A stretch of DNA of 51,657 nucleotides from Lachnospiraceae bacterium (GTDB lineage Bacteria; Bacillota; Clostridia; Lachnospirales; Lachnospiraceae): NCBI GenBank assembly GCA_024403485.1, contig JAKSRT010000003.1, positions 1 through 51,657 on the forward strand, in the 5' to 3' direction. Positions 29,011 to 38,029 of this stretch are shown piece after piece; position 1 is the first letter of the stretch, and every line of letters starts with the position of its first letter. Made by a program: the position numbers and the translations under genes. The notes beneath the pieces were generated by a model, which did not search any database, was not told where the DNA came from, and was given only the letters and a program-made list of their open reading frames with translations.

Positions 29011-30345
29011 ATGCCAAACCCGATTTTACCGTTATGGGAATGCATACCTGACGGAGAACCCAGACAATTTGGAGACCGTGTGTATCTTTATGGTTCCCAC
29101 GACAGATTTGGTTCAAATCTGTTTTGTGATTATAAACTTAAGGTATGGAGCGCTCCTATCAGCAATCTTAATCAGTGGACCTGTCACGGACACAGTTTTC
29201 ATACGGCGCCGGACACCGATCATCCTTCAAGCGTGACACATACTTCCAACGAACTGTATGCTCCCGATGTGGTGGAAAAAGACGGTAAATATTATCTTTA
29301 TACATACATTGTCGGTTCAAAGGGCTGTGTAAGTGTAAGCGACAGGCCTGAGGGTCCGTTCACATTTCTTTCTACTTACGATTATGCTCCCGAAGATGCA
29401 GGCGATGATGGAATCTACAATGATCCGGGTGTTTTGGTTGACGATGACGGAAAAGTATATGTTTATTATGGCTTTACCGAATCTCATATGAATGAGCTGG
29501 ACGGTAGCAATATGTATGGTGTGTTGCCCGGAAGCCTTATAAATCATGTAATAGATGACAGTGATGAGGTGCCTGAGGAAGAAAGATTTTTTGAAGCCAG
29601 TTCACCTCGCAAAATAGGAGACACATATTATCTTATATATTCTCCAAGGAAGGGCAGCAGACTGGCATATGCCACATCCGGTGCGCCCACAGGTCCCTTC
29701 ACATATCGAGGCTATATAATTGACAACGGAGTAGATTATCCGGCGGGAAATGACCATGGATCTTTATGCAAAATAGGCGAACAATGGTATATTTTTTACC
29801 ACCGAATGACCAATGACTCCCTGTTCTCAAGACGTGCCTGTGTCGAAAAGGTTGAAATTCTGGCCGATGGAACTATTCCGCCTGTTGAAATGACTTCCCT
29901 TGGTTTTGAAGATGCACTTAATCCATATGAGACTGTAAAGGCGGAAATTGCTTGCGTGTTGAGAGGCGGTTGCTTCATAACCGAAAAGGATGTATTTACA
30001 AGAGTAATAACCCGGGTAACCAATGACTGCATATTCGGATATAAATATTTTGATTTTGGAGAAGATACTTCCACAAAAACCATGGAACTTGCCATGAAGG
30101 TATATGGAACCGGCTGCAGAAGCAAACTTCATGTGATGGTTGATGATCCGGAAAACGGAAAAGAAATCGGAATAATCGAAATAGGTATGTCGGACGGTGT
30201 CTACCGTGCACGAGTGGAAAAAATTACCGGAAGACACGCACTGTATTTCGTTGCGGATGCGGGAATTCCTGAGGATCACTGGCTCAGAGCTCCGCTTATT
30301 ACCAGATACCTTTTTGAACCCGAAGAATTTGTATTTTTAAAATGA
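29011..30345 (+). CDS. GH43 glycosidase (arabinofuranosidase/xylosidase type)
   Basis: The protein has 444 residues. A five-bladed propeller domain (about 1-310) carries the family's three acidic residues: base Asp14 (IPDGEP), Asp138 (YNDPGVLVDDDG) and acid Glu195 (FFEASSPRK). NDHGSLCKIGEQWYIFYHR is another GH43 landmark. A C-terminal beta-sandwich (about 320-444) resembles a carbohydrate-binding module of the CBM6 type. There is no signal peptide, so it cleaves imported arabino- or xylo-oligosaccharides. AGGAGG lies 8 bases before the ATG. It faces the GH10 xylanase across a shared terminator. Confidence 0.88.
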   Translation: MPNPILPLWECIPDGEPRQFGDRVYLYGSHDRFGSNLFCDYKLKVWSAPISNLNQWTCHGHSFHTAPDTDHPSSVTHTSNELYAPDVVEKDGKYYLYTYIVGSKGCVSVSDRPEGPFTFLSTYDYAPEDAGDDGIYNDPGVLVDDDGKVYVYYGFTESHMNELDGSNMYGVLPGSLINHVIDDSDEVPEEERFFEASSPRKIGDTYYLIYSPRKGSRLAYATSGAPTGPFTYRGYIIDNGVDYPAGNDHGSLCKIGEQWYIFYHRMTNDSLFSRRACVEKVEILADGTIPPVEMTSLGFEDALNPYETVKAEIACVLRGGCFITEKDVFTRVITRVTNDCIFGYKYFDFGEDTSTKTMELAMKVYGTGCRSKLHVMVDDPENGKEIGIIEIGMSDGVYRARVEKITGRHALYFVADAGIPEDHWLRAPLITRYLFEPEEFVFLK

Positions 30346-30352
30346 GTATAAT

Positions 30353-30415
30353 AAAAGCCGAAGCAATGCTGATATCCGGACGTTTAACGGTTTATCAGAT
30401 ATTACTTCGGCTTTT
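30353..30415. terminator. Bidirectional terminator between GH43 and GH10 genes
   Basis: AAAAGCCGAAG at 30353-30363 pairs perfectly with CTTCGGCTTTT at 30405-30415. The loop itself contains a smaller hairpin (CTGATA/TATCAG). The A-run on one side and T-run on the other allow it to stop transcripts from both convergent genes. Confidence 0.85.
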
Positions 30416-30424
30416 GCATTATAT

Positions 30425-31444
30425 TTATTCTACAGTTTTAAGTACGGAATAATAAGCTTCTTTTGCTTCACAGTTTTTATGGAAAAGAAGAGGATAACTT
30501 GTTTCCTTTCTAAAACCGGAAAGCCAGCTTTCTTCGTCTAAAAGATTCCAGAAGGTTACACATTCCACATTGGCTGTTCCTGTCTTTTTGGCCTCAAGAA
30601 TAATCTTGAAAAGCTCAGAATAACGGTCTGCCAGTGCTTTCATGGAAGCTTCGGAATTGTCGTTATTGTGGATGTCAAGTTCTGTCATATGGATGATAAG
30701 TCCTGTTGAACCGAACTTTTCAAGAGCAAACTTATAATCGGAAAAATCGGGCTTGTCCATGGTCAAATGAGACTGCATTCCCATACCGTCCACAAGTCCT
30801 TTTTCTTTTAACGGAAGCAGCACCTTTTCATATATGAAATCACGCTTCCAATCTATGGAAGTATCATAGTCGTTGTAGAAAAGCTGTGTGCCGGGGGTAC
30901 TGTATTTTCTTGCCGCTTCAAAAGCAAAGAAAAAGAAATCTTCACCGATTGTTTCCGTCCACAGGGACTTTCTGAAAGCATTATCTTCAACAATTTCATT
31001 GAATACATCCCAGGCATAAATTAAATCCGGATATTCAGAATTGATGAATGCGAATACGGCTTTAATGTAATTTTGCAATCTGGCAATCATGGTTTCACGG
31101 CCGGCAAGAGGCTTTTCTTCGCTGTAGCCTTCGTGGAAAAACCATTTGGGAGTCTGATTGTGCCATCCAAGCGTATGTCCGCGCATGGGAATTTTATTTT
31201 CTTTCGCAAAATCCAGGAAAGGACGACATATTTCAAAAGTAACCGCGGGCTCAAGATCATGGGCCTCGGGATTTTCAAGATTTTCTTTCTTATCCAGAAT
31301 ATACATGGGCTTCATATTGTTTTCGCAGGTCATACTGTTAAACTCTCTTCGTATCAAATCCATGTTTTGTGATACGGTTATGTCAGGAATTGCCACAGCA
31401 ACGCCCATTTTAAAATAAGGTGCAAATGCTTCTTTTAAACTCAT
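30425..31444 (-). CDS. Intracellular endo-beta-1,4-xylanase, GH10
   Basis: This 339-residue enzyme has a single GH10 catalytic barrel, with acid/base Glu150 (WDVFNEI) and nucleophile Glu255 (MTELDIH). The expected substrate-binding pieces are RGHTLGWHNQTPKWFF and VTFWNLLDEESW. GH10 enzymes cut xylan chains. This one lacks a signal peptide, linker or binding module, so it likely acts inside the cell on imported xylo-oligosaccharides, as reported for some rumen Butyrivibrio xylanases. AGGAATGAATCC-like spacing (AAAGGATTCATTTCC before the ATG on the complementary strand) supports the start. Confidence 0.93.
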   Translation of the reverse strand: MSLKEAFAPYFKMGVAVAIPDITVSQNMDLIRREFNSMTCENNMKPMYILDKKENLENPEAHDLEPAVTFEICRPFLDFAKENKIPMRGHTLGWHNQTPKWFFHEGYSEEKPLAGRETMIARLQNYIKAVFAFINSEYPDLIYAWDVFNEIVEDNAFRKSLWTETIGEDFFFFAFEAARKYSTPGTQLFYNDYDTSIDWKRDFIYEKVLLPLKEKGLVDGMGMQSHLTMDKPDFSDYKFALEKFGSTGLIIHMTELDIHNNDNSEASMKALADRYSELFKIILEAKKTGTANVECVTFWNLLDEESWLSGFRKETSYPLLFHKNCEAKEAYYSVLKTVE

Positions 31445-31744
31445 TGGAAATGAATCCTTTCTGTATATTTTTATTACATATTTCTTGTTTCAAATTCTAT
31501 TTCATAATAAAGAAAAAGCGGGTTGATAACAATGTTTTTTTGAGATTATGGCAGTAGGATTCTATTTTTGTCGATTTATATACAATTATAATCAATTGCC
31601 GCTATGTATCATAAAAAACCGTAACAAGATCTCCGTCTCAAATATTTGTGTTTGGGCGGAGATTTTGTTGTAAAAAGCAGAATGGTTTTATGATATAGTA
31701 ATTATAGTATGCGTATAAATATTTACGCTGTTATGGAGAATTTT
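31445..31744. other. 300-base divergent intergenic region with an orphan hairpin
   Basis: This region separates the xylanase (left, minus strand) and the GGDEF gene (right, plus strand). It is AT-rich. It holds an isolated hairpin at 31623-31669, where AACAAGATCTCCG pairs with CGGAGATTTTGTT over 13 bp including one wobble. A TATAAT lies at 31587-31592 without a well-spaced -35. No ORF of note was seen. The hairpin could end a short RNA or be a leader structure for the GGDEF gene. Confidence 0.5.
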
Positions 31745-33685
31745 ATGGCAAGAAAAAAGATAGCTTTGCTGACAATAAATCCTGAAGATGAAGTCGAGCA
31801 GAAGATAATGGCGGGAATAATACAACAGTGTAAGAAATACGATTATGATCTTGCTGTTTTTTCACCGATGGTTCATATAACCAATTACTTTAAGGACTAT
31901 CTTCACGGAGAACTGAATATATACAATCTTGTTCAGTTTGATGCTTTTGACGGTGTGATTGTTACGCCGATTCCCATGCAGGAAGAACAGATAACAACAC
32001 TCACGGATTATCTGCTTGAAAAACTTCAAAAGGAATGTCATGTTCCTGTTGTGTCCATAGATCTTGCTTTCGGCAATTACGATGTTGTCTACTCCAATGA
32101 GCAGGCAGCAACAAAAACAATGACCGAACATGTTATTTCGGTACACGGAGCAAGGAAGATTGCTATGCTCACAGGACCTAAGGACTTTCTGATTTCCGGA
32201 GAGCGTGTGCAGGCTGCAAAAGAAACCATTGAAGAATATGGTTTATCCCTTCCGGATGAACGCATTTACTATGGAGATTTCTGGTACACATCCGGTGAAA
32301 AGCTGGCACAGCAGATTGTATCGGGTGAAGTTGAAAAGCCTGACGCGGTGGTATGTGCTTCGGATCATATGGCTATAGGTCTTGTTAACCGGTTAATTGA
32401 GCTTGGCGTAAATGTTCCGGAGGATATTATTGTTACCGGAATCGGCGGAGTAAGGGACGGTATGCTGAACCTTCCCCCGATTACAACCTATGAACCCGAC
32501 GAAAACTATACCGGTGCAGAAGCTGTCAACAGATTAAGAACCCTTATGGGCGACGGTGAATGTGAAAGCATAGAAAAAGCCGGCTCAAAAAATCTGTGTA
32601 TCGGCGGTACCTGCGGATGTCAGGAAGAAACAAAGAAAATAAGAAAAAAACTTCAGAACTACATGTACACTTCGGGATATAATACTGCGGTTCAGCGTGA
32701 GGACAGCGGAATTACACTGACAACATTGATGGAAAGCTATATTTCAGAAATGTTTACTGCAACCACCGACGCGGAGAACTGTCTTAATAAGATATATGAA
32801 TCCATATATTTATTAAAACCCTACGGCTGTTTTTATCTTTGTCTTAATGAGCACTGGCTTGATGAAATACATGATTGTGAGGATGGGTATCCTGAGTTCA
32901 TGAATCTGGCAATATTCTCAGATCAGGCAAAAAAACTTCATGGATACATAAATCATGTTTTCTTTGGACCGGACAGAGAAAGAAAATTTGAAACAAAAAA
33001 GATGCTTCCGGCAATTTGGGAAGTTGAGGAAAATGAGCCGCAGGTCTATTTCTTCGCACCTGTTCATTTTGAAAAGAAAGAGATCGGATACACGGTATTG
33101 CAAAATCCTATGTCGCTGCCGCTTCATATAGGAAACGTGTACGGCATGTATTTAAGATATATTAACAATGCGCTTGAAATAAGCCGTGCAAAGCATACGA
33201 TTCTTAATATGTCGGAGCGTGACCAGATGACCGGCTTGTTTAACCGAAGAGGCCTGGAGCGCTTTTCGGATGAGAAGCTTAAGAAGGCTGAAGGCGGAGA
33301 TACTGTTTTCGTGATGATGATAGATATGAACAAGCTTAAACATATTAATGATACGCTTGGTCATAAACAGGGCGATATCGGTATATGCACCATTGCTAGG
33401 GCGGCTGAAAGAACAGCACATTCCGGTGAAATTTGCGTAAGGGCCGGCGGTGATGAATTTTACGTGGTAGGATTCGGTAAATATTCTTTGCCAGAATGTG
33501 AAGCCAGAATAGATGAGTTTAAAGAGAATCTTAAACTCGAAAACGAAAAGACGGAGTCTGACTGTGTTTATCAGGCGGCAGCAGGCTTTGCCCTTGTAAA
33601 AGTTACATCGCCAAATGCACTTGAGGAAGCAATTTCAAAGGCGGATGAAGCCATGTATAAAGATAAGGGTAAGAGGAATAAATAA
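31745..33685 (+). CDS. Soluble diguanylate cyclase with LacI-type sensor domain
   Basis: The protein has 646 residues and no membrane segment. Residues about 1-290 form the same LacI/GalR-type ligand-binding fold as in the kinase at 4215 (ARKKIALLTINPEDEVEQKI; DAVVCASDHMAIGLVNRLIE; VTGIGGVRDG), without a DNA-binding domain. It too is followed by a Cys-Gly-Cys spot (GGTCGCQEE). A middle region (about 300-480) may be a GAF- or PAS-like domain. The C-terminal GGDEF domain has DQMTGLFNRRGLERF, MIDMNKLKHINDTLGHKQGD and a full GGDEF at 568-572, so it should make cyclic-di-GMP. The ATG is chosen for GGAG at 31735-31738, 6 bases upstream. An HD-GYP gene follows after 56 bases. Confidence 0.9.
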   Translation: MARKKIALLTINPEDEVEQKIMAGIIQQCKKYDYDLAVFSPMVHITNYFKDYLHGELNIYNLVQFDAFDGVIVTPIPMQEEQITTLTDYLLEKLQKECHVPVVSIDLAFGNYDVVYSNEQAATKTMTEHVISVHGARKIAMLTGPKDFLISGERVQAAKETIEEYGLSLPDERIYYGDFWYTSGEKLAQQIVSGEVEKPDAVVCASDHMAIGLVNRLIELGVNVPEDIIVTGIGGVRDGMLNLPPITTYEPDENYTGAEAVNRLRTLMGDGECESIEKAGSKNLCIGGTCGCQEETKKIRKKLQNYMYTSGYNTAVQREDSGITLTTLMESYISEMFTATTDAENCLNKIYESIYLLKPYGCFYLCLNEHWLDEIHDCEDGYPEFMNLAIFSDQAKKLHGYINHVFFGPDRERKFETKKMLPAIWEVEENEPQVYFFAPVHFEKKEIGYTVLQNPMSLPLHIGNVYGMYLRYINNALEISRAKHTILNMSERDQMTGLFNRRGLERFSDEKLKKAEGGDTVFVMMIDMNKLKHINDTLGHKQGDIGICTIARAAERTAHSGEICVRAGGDEFYVVGFGKYSLPECEARIDEFKENLKLENEKTESDCVYQAAAGFALVKVTSPNALEEAISKADEAMYKDKGKRNK

Positions 33686-33741
33686 AAAATGTATAACGGT
33701 TCTGATCTTGAGTAAAAAGAACATATGAGGGAGTTCTTAAG

Positions 33742-35451
33742 ATGCTGTATTTGTATTTGATATGCATAATTATTTCGATGGGTATGCTGTTGTGGCTCAA
33801 ATTATTTGATGTAAGAAACAGTATAACCCAGTTCATTAGTTTGCTCTGTATTATTATTTCAAATCTGGGCTTTTATTTTATTGCTGTATCAGAAAACCTT
33901 GAGGAAGCCATTCTTGCTCAAAAAATTACATATGTAGGCGGCGCTTTTCTGCCCATGGTTTATTTCCTGCTGGTGGCAGAAATATGTCATATTGATTTGC
34001 CGCGAATGGTAAGTGTTTTCTTTGTGGTAGTTCAGTGCATAATATTCGGTTTTGTATGTACAATCGGAAGGGGCGAACTGTTTTACAAGAGTGTAAGTAT
34101 GTACACTAAGGGCGGAATTACATTACTGAATAAAGAATATGGACCGGTGCATACGGTTCATATTATTTCACTGTTTATTTATCTTGCAGCTGCCATGGCA
34201 ACAGCAGTTTATTCACTTATCAAAAAGAAGTCCGTAAACCGCCGAGGGATGCGTGCAATGATTATTCTTTCCGCCATAGCGGTAGGAGTGTACGTGTCAG
34301 AGAGGATTATAGGTCTGGAATATGAGATAGTTTCGGTGGCATATGTGGTACTTATGATAGGTGCGTTGATTCCGGTTTATGATTCAAATGTTTTCACCGT
34401 ATATGAAAACCGGGACATCATAAATGAACAGCTTGGAAAAGTAGGTTTCCTGACATTTGACAAAAAGAGAATCTATAAGGGCTGTAATGGATTTATGTCA
34501 ACCGCATTTCCGGAGCTTTTGTCGGCTCAGGTAGGTCAGCGCTTAGTAAATTGCAGCGAGGAATTACAAAGCATTATTGATCAGATAGATCGTTTGGAAC
34601 AGAAATACGGTAAAGGTGAAAAAAGAGAGCACATCCATATCCATTTAGATCCTCTTTTATATAACGATAAATATTATGCCGGAACCATACACGGGGTATC
34701 CAATGCATTCGGAAGGCTTAAAGGCTACACCATAGAACTTAGGGATGAAACAGAACACTATAAGGCGCTGGCGCTGAGAGAGCACTACAATGAGGAACTG
34801 ACAAATGCCGTAAATGAAAAGACCAGGCGCATACGACTGATACAACAGAAGACTATCCTTGGAATGGCGCAGATGGTTGAATCAAGAGACCTCAGTACAG
34901 GCGGCCACATAAAGAGAACCAGCGACGTTGTGAGAATTTTTGCGAAGAAGATTCTTGAGGCAAATCTGGGTCTTGATAAAAAGTTTTTAAGGCTTGTAGT
35001 CAGAAGTGCGCCAATGCATGATCTTGGAAAAATCGGAGTAGATGATGCCATACTCAGAAAGCAGGGACGCTTTACAGAATTAGAATATAATGTTATGAAG
35101 GAACATTCGGAAATCGGTTACCGTATGGTAAAAGAAATATTATCCGATGTGGAAGATCAGGAATTTGTCAGTGTTGCGGAAAATGTAGCCCATTATCATC
35201 ATGAGAAGATTGACGGAACAGGCTATCCTGCAGGGTTAAAGGGCGAAGAAATACCGATTGAAGCCAGAATAATGGCTCTTGCGGATGTATTTGATGCATT
35301 GGTTTCCAAACGCTGCTACAAGGATTCGTATTCATACGATAAAGCCTTCTCTATTATTGAGAGCGATGCGGGAACACATTTTGATGAGCGATTGGCTCAG
35401 GTGTTCTTATTGTGTCGTAAGGAGCTTGAAGAGTACTACGATGCCAACTAG
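33742..35451 (+). CDS. 7TM-sensor HD-GYP phosphodiesterase
   Basis: The protein has 569 residues. Seven hydrophobic helices fill residues 1-220 and resemble the 7TM region found at the N-terminus of some histidine kinases. A PAS-like stretch (about 230-345) and a coiled helix follow. The C-terminal HD-GYP domain has His426-Asp427 (APMHDLGKIG), HHEKIDGTGYPAGLKGEEIP with GYP at 494-496, and DVFDALVSKRCYKDSYS. It should degrade cyclic-di-GMP. It lies 56 bases after a diguanylate cyclase gene on the same strand, so synthesis and breakdown may be coexpressed. GAGGGAG lies 10 bases before the ATG. Confidence 0.9.
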   Translation: MLYLYLICIIISMGMLLWLKLFDVRNSITQFISLLCIIISNLGFYFIAVSENLEEAILAQKITYVGGAFLPMVYFLLVAEICHIDLPRMVSVFFVVVQCIIFGFVCTIGRGELFYKSVSMYTKGGITLLNKEYGPVHTVHIISLFIYLAAAMATAVYSLIKKKSVNRRGMRAMIILSAIAVGVYVSERIIGLEYEIVSVAYVVLMIGALIPVYDSNVFTVYENRDIINEQLGKVGFLTFDKKRIYKGCNGFMSTAFPELLSAQVGQRLVNCSEELQSIIDQIDRLEQKYGKGEKREHIHIHLDPLLYNDKYYAGTIHGVSNAFGRLKGYTIELRDETEHYKALALREHYNEELTNAVNEKTRRIRLIQQKTILGMAQMVESRDLSTGGHIKRTSDVVRIFAKKILEANLGLDKKFLRLVVRSAPMHDLGKIGVDDAILRKQGRFTELEYNVMKEHSEIGYRMVKEILSDVEDQEFVSVAENVAHYHHEKIDGTGYPAGLKGEEIPIEARIMALADVFDALVSKRCYKDSYSYDKAFSIIESDAGTHFDERLAQVFLLCRKELEEYYDAN

Positions 35452-35463
35452 AATTCCCTGTTA

Positions 35464-35778
35464 TTTTGGCAAAGATGCTTAACGATTACCGCAGTTTTGC
35501 TCCTTAGATGTTTTTCGATTGCGGCGCTTTTGATATGGCCTTTAAGTTTTACTCTTCCAAGCGCGTTAAGGGGAGCGGGAGATGTAAGATTTTCGATGAT
35601 TGTAAGTGTATTATCCATGTGGCTTGGTCGGGTAATAGTAAGCTACATTCTGGTTGTATTTTGTAATTTCGGACTGCTTGGTGTCTGGATTGGCATGTTT
35701 GTGGACTGGTATGGACGCGGCATATCATACTTACTGCGTTTTAAATCGAAAAAATGGCTGACTAAAAAGGCAGTATAA
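35464..35778 (+). pseudogene. C-terminal remnant of a MATE transporter gene
   Basis: An open frame right after the HD-GYP gene encodes only the last part of a MATE transporter: LPSALRGAGDVRFSMIVSVL, LGRVIVSYILVVF, GVWIGMFVDWYGRGISYLLR and KSKKWL are typical of its last helices. About 100 residues remain of a usual 450. No start codon with a ribosome binding site is seen; the first candidate is a TTG at 35497. The N-terminal three quarters are missing, so the gene was probably cut by a deletion whose left end lies at the HD-GYP stop. Confidence 0.75.
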
Positions 35779-35835
35779 AAAATGGTCAGCTTTTATGAGG
35801 GATGAGTGGTGAAATATTAGTCACTTGGAGGTCTT

Positions 35836-36624
35836 ATGGCAGAGACAAATGTAAAGAAACAACAGGTAATAATTGACAAAGAAAAATGTATAGGATGCGG
35901 ATTGTGCAAAAAGGACTGTGTCGGATGCGATATAGCTATTGTTGACGGGAAAGCCGATGCGGCAGGCAACAGCTGTATTCTATGCGGTCACTGCGAAGCA
36001 ATTTGTCCGCAGGGTGCCATTAAAATTACAGGATATGATGATGTAACGGAAGAATATGACGAGCAGGAAAGACTGGATCCGGATAAGCTTCTTAAGGCTA
36101 TTAAAACAAGGAGAACCGTGAGACAGTTTATTGATAAGCCGGTTCCCGAAAAGGTTGTTGATATGATTTTTGAAGCGGGACGTATGGCTCCTACGGGAAC
36201 AAATTCCCAGAGTACCAGCTATGTATGGCTTGATGAGAAAAAGGCCGAATGTGAAGCTGTAGCGGTAGGTATGTTTAGCCAACTCATCAAAGCAGGGAAA
36301 GCGATTGTTCCCAGACTTTCGAATATGGAGATTGATTCTAACTTCTTTTTTAAAGGGGCACCGTTAGTAATAGTAATATTTGGAAATGATACGGTTAGTG
36401 CTTCCCTTGCTGCTGAGAATATGGCTTTTATGGCTGAAGCAAACGGTCTGGGTGTTTTATTCAGCGGATTCTTTACCGGATGTGTAAACATGAGTGGAAA
36501 AATAAGAAAAATAATGGGAATAGATAAAAAGCCGAAAGCAGTTACAACACTTGTTATCGGTTATCCTGCGGTTAAATATTTAAGAACTCCGCACAGAAAA
36601 GCGCTTAATATGAAGCATATGTAG
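35836..36624 (+). CDS. Nitroreductase fused to an N-terminal ferredoxin domain
   Basis: The protein has 262 residues. An N-terminal 2x[4Fe-4S] ferredoxin domain has CIGCGLCKKDC and CILCGHCEAICP (about 18-65). A nitroreductase FMN domain (about 83-262) begins KAIKTRRTVRQFIDKPVPE and has FEAGRMAPTGTNSQS, the flavin-binding start, and GLGVLFSGFF. Such fusions pass electrons from ferredoxin to flavin and reduce nitro compounds, quinones or unknown metabolites in anaerobes. The ATG has GGAGG 9 bases upstream. It is followed by the metallo-beta-lactamase-fold gene at 62 bases. Confidence 0.9.
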   Translation: MAETNVKKQQVIIDKEKCIGCGLCKKDCVGCDIAIVDGKADAAGNSCILCGHCEAICPQGAIKITGYDDVTEEYDEQERLDPDKLLKAIKTRRTVRQFIDKPVPEKVVDMIFEAGRMAPTGTNSQSTSYVWLDEKKAECEAVAVGMFSQLIKAGKAIVPRLSNMEIDSNFFFKGAPLVIVIFGNDTVSASLAAENMAFMAEANGLGVLFSGFFTGCVNMSGKIRKIMGIDKKPKAVTTLVIGYPAVKYLRTPHRKALNMKHM

Positions 36625-36686
36625 ACGGTCAGCGGATATAACAGGACAGCTGATATACTTGGAATTACATAAACAACGGAGGTCAT

Positions 36687-37376
36687 ATGGCAGAAATTAT
36701 TAAAATAGACTCAAACACATGGCGCATCGAGGATGGATTTGTAAGATTCTTTTTACTTGAGGGCGACGAGAAGGCTGTATTAATAGACAGTGGGGTTAAC
36801 TGCCCGGATGCCGCTGAGCTTGCAAAGACACTGACCGATAAGCCGGTAATATTGGCCAATACTCACGGAGACGGTGATCATACCTCGGGAACCGGCGGAT
36901 TTTCGGAAATATATATGCATGCTGATGATTATATTAAATGCGAGGTTAACATAAGATATCCCGGCGTTACATTAAAATCTGTAAATGACGGTGATATTAT
37001 TGAACTCGGAAACAGGACATTAAAGCTTATTCATATTCCCGGCCATACATATGGAAGTATTGCCGTTTTAGATATGCAGAAAAGGATTCTTTATGCCGGA
37101 GATTCCGTTCAAAAAGGTCACATCTTTATGTTTGGAGATAAACGTGACACAAAAAGCTACGGAGCATCCCTTAGCAAGCTTATTGCATTAAAGGATGAGT
37201 ATGATTATATTTTTGCTTCCCATGATGAATATTGCGTACCGAGCGATTATGCTGCGAAGGTAAAGGAAGCCTGGGAAAAAGTTCAAAGCGGCGAACTTGA
37301 ATATGAAATAACGGATATGTTTGGAAACAAGGTTAAGACATATACAACCGAAGTTTGCGGTTTTTATGTAGATTAA
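36687..37376 (+). CDS. Metallo-beta-lactamase-fold hydrolase
   Basis: This 229-residue protein has the MBL fold: a metal motif THGDGDHTSG starting at His60, then IHIPGHTYGSIAVLD, YAGDSVQ and ASHDEY with the last histidine. The motif is HxDxDH rather than HxHxDH, since the second His is Asp62; this variant is seen in hydrolases that bind metal differently from glyoxalase II. The substrate is unknown. GGAGG lies 8 bases before the ATG. It is grouped with the nitroreductase and HAD genes on the same strand with short gaps. Confidence 0.87.
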   Translation: MAEIIKIDSNTWRIEDGFVRFFLLEGDEKAVLIDSGVNCPDAAELAKTLTDKPVILANTHGDGDHTSGTGGFSEIYMHADDYIKCEVNIRYPGVTLKSVNDGDIIELGNRTLKLIHIPGHTYGSIAVLDMQKRILYAGDSVQKGHIFMFGDKRDTKSYGASLSKLIALKDEYDYIFASHDEYCVPSDYAAKVKEAWEKVQSGELEYEITDMFGNKVKTYTTEVCGFYVD

Positions 37377-37398
37377 TCGGTGCGAGAGGAATTTATGG

Positions 37399-38004
37399 AT
37401 GATTAAAAACATAGTATTTGATATAGGAAATGTTTTGGTTGATTACAATATTAAGGGATTTCTTGCGGGAAAAGGTTTTGAACCGGATATGATAAAAAGA
37501 ATCATTAAGGCTTCTGTCATGAGTCCTTACTGGGAAGCTTTTGAAAGATGTGATTTGGATGAAGAGGGCGCTCTTAAAGCTTTTGCAAGCCTTGATCCGG
37601 AAATTGAATCGGAAATTTTCAAAGCATATGAAAATATAAAAGGAATGCTGACGATAAGAGACTTTGCAATTGATTTTGTGAAGCAGTTAAAAGAAGATGG
37701 CTACGCTGTTTATTATCTCTCAAATTATTCAAGCAAAGCCTTCAGGGAATGCAGTGATTCGTTGGCTTTTATGGAATATATGGACGGCGGATGTTTATCG
37801 TTTCAGGAAAAGATGACAAAACCCGATGAAAACTTTTATAAGAGGTTTCTTGAAAAATATAGCCTTGTGGCGGAAGAATCCGTTTTTGTGGATGATACCC
37901 CCATTAATGTTGAGGTGGCGGAAAAATTAGGATTTAAAGGCATTGTATTTGAGTCCTATGAAAGTGCTGCCGAAAAGATTTGTGCCATAGCCGCAGCGAA
38001 ATAG
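37399..38004 (+). CDS. HAD-superfamily phosphatase
   Basis: This 201-residue protein starts with the HAD motif I, NIVFDIGNVLVDYN, with nucleophile Asp8; the usual acid Asp two residues on is Gly, as in the YihX-like subgroup (FDxGNV). YYLSNYS is motif II, and EESVFVDDTPINVEVAEKLG is motif IV. Members of this subgroup dephosphorylate sugar phosphates such as glucose 1-phosphate; the substrate here is open. AGAGGA lies about 8 bases upstream of the chosen ATG; an ATG 5 bases earlier reads into a stop after two codons. It is convergent with the AraC gene at 38030. Confidence 0.88.
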   Translation: MIKNIVFDIGNVLVDYNIKGFLAGKGFEPDMIKRIIKASVMSPYWEAFERCDLDEEGALKAFASLDPEIESEIFKAYENIKGMLTIRDFAIDFVKQLKEDGYAVYYLSNYSSKAFRECSDSLAFMEYMDGGCLSFQEKMTKPDENFYKRFLEKYSLVAEESVFVDDTPINVEVAEKLGFKGIVFESYESAAEKICAIAAAK

Positions 38005-38029
38005 TATGCGGCATTACAATAGATGTTTT

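Noticed and set aside
36861..36875. Metallo-beta-lactamase-fold gene as inactive because of the HxDxDH motif
   Set aside because: Asp in place of the second His occurs in active families, and all other metal ligands are present.
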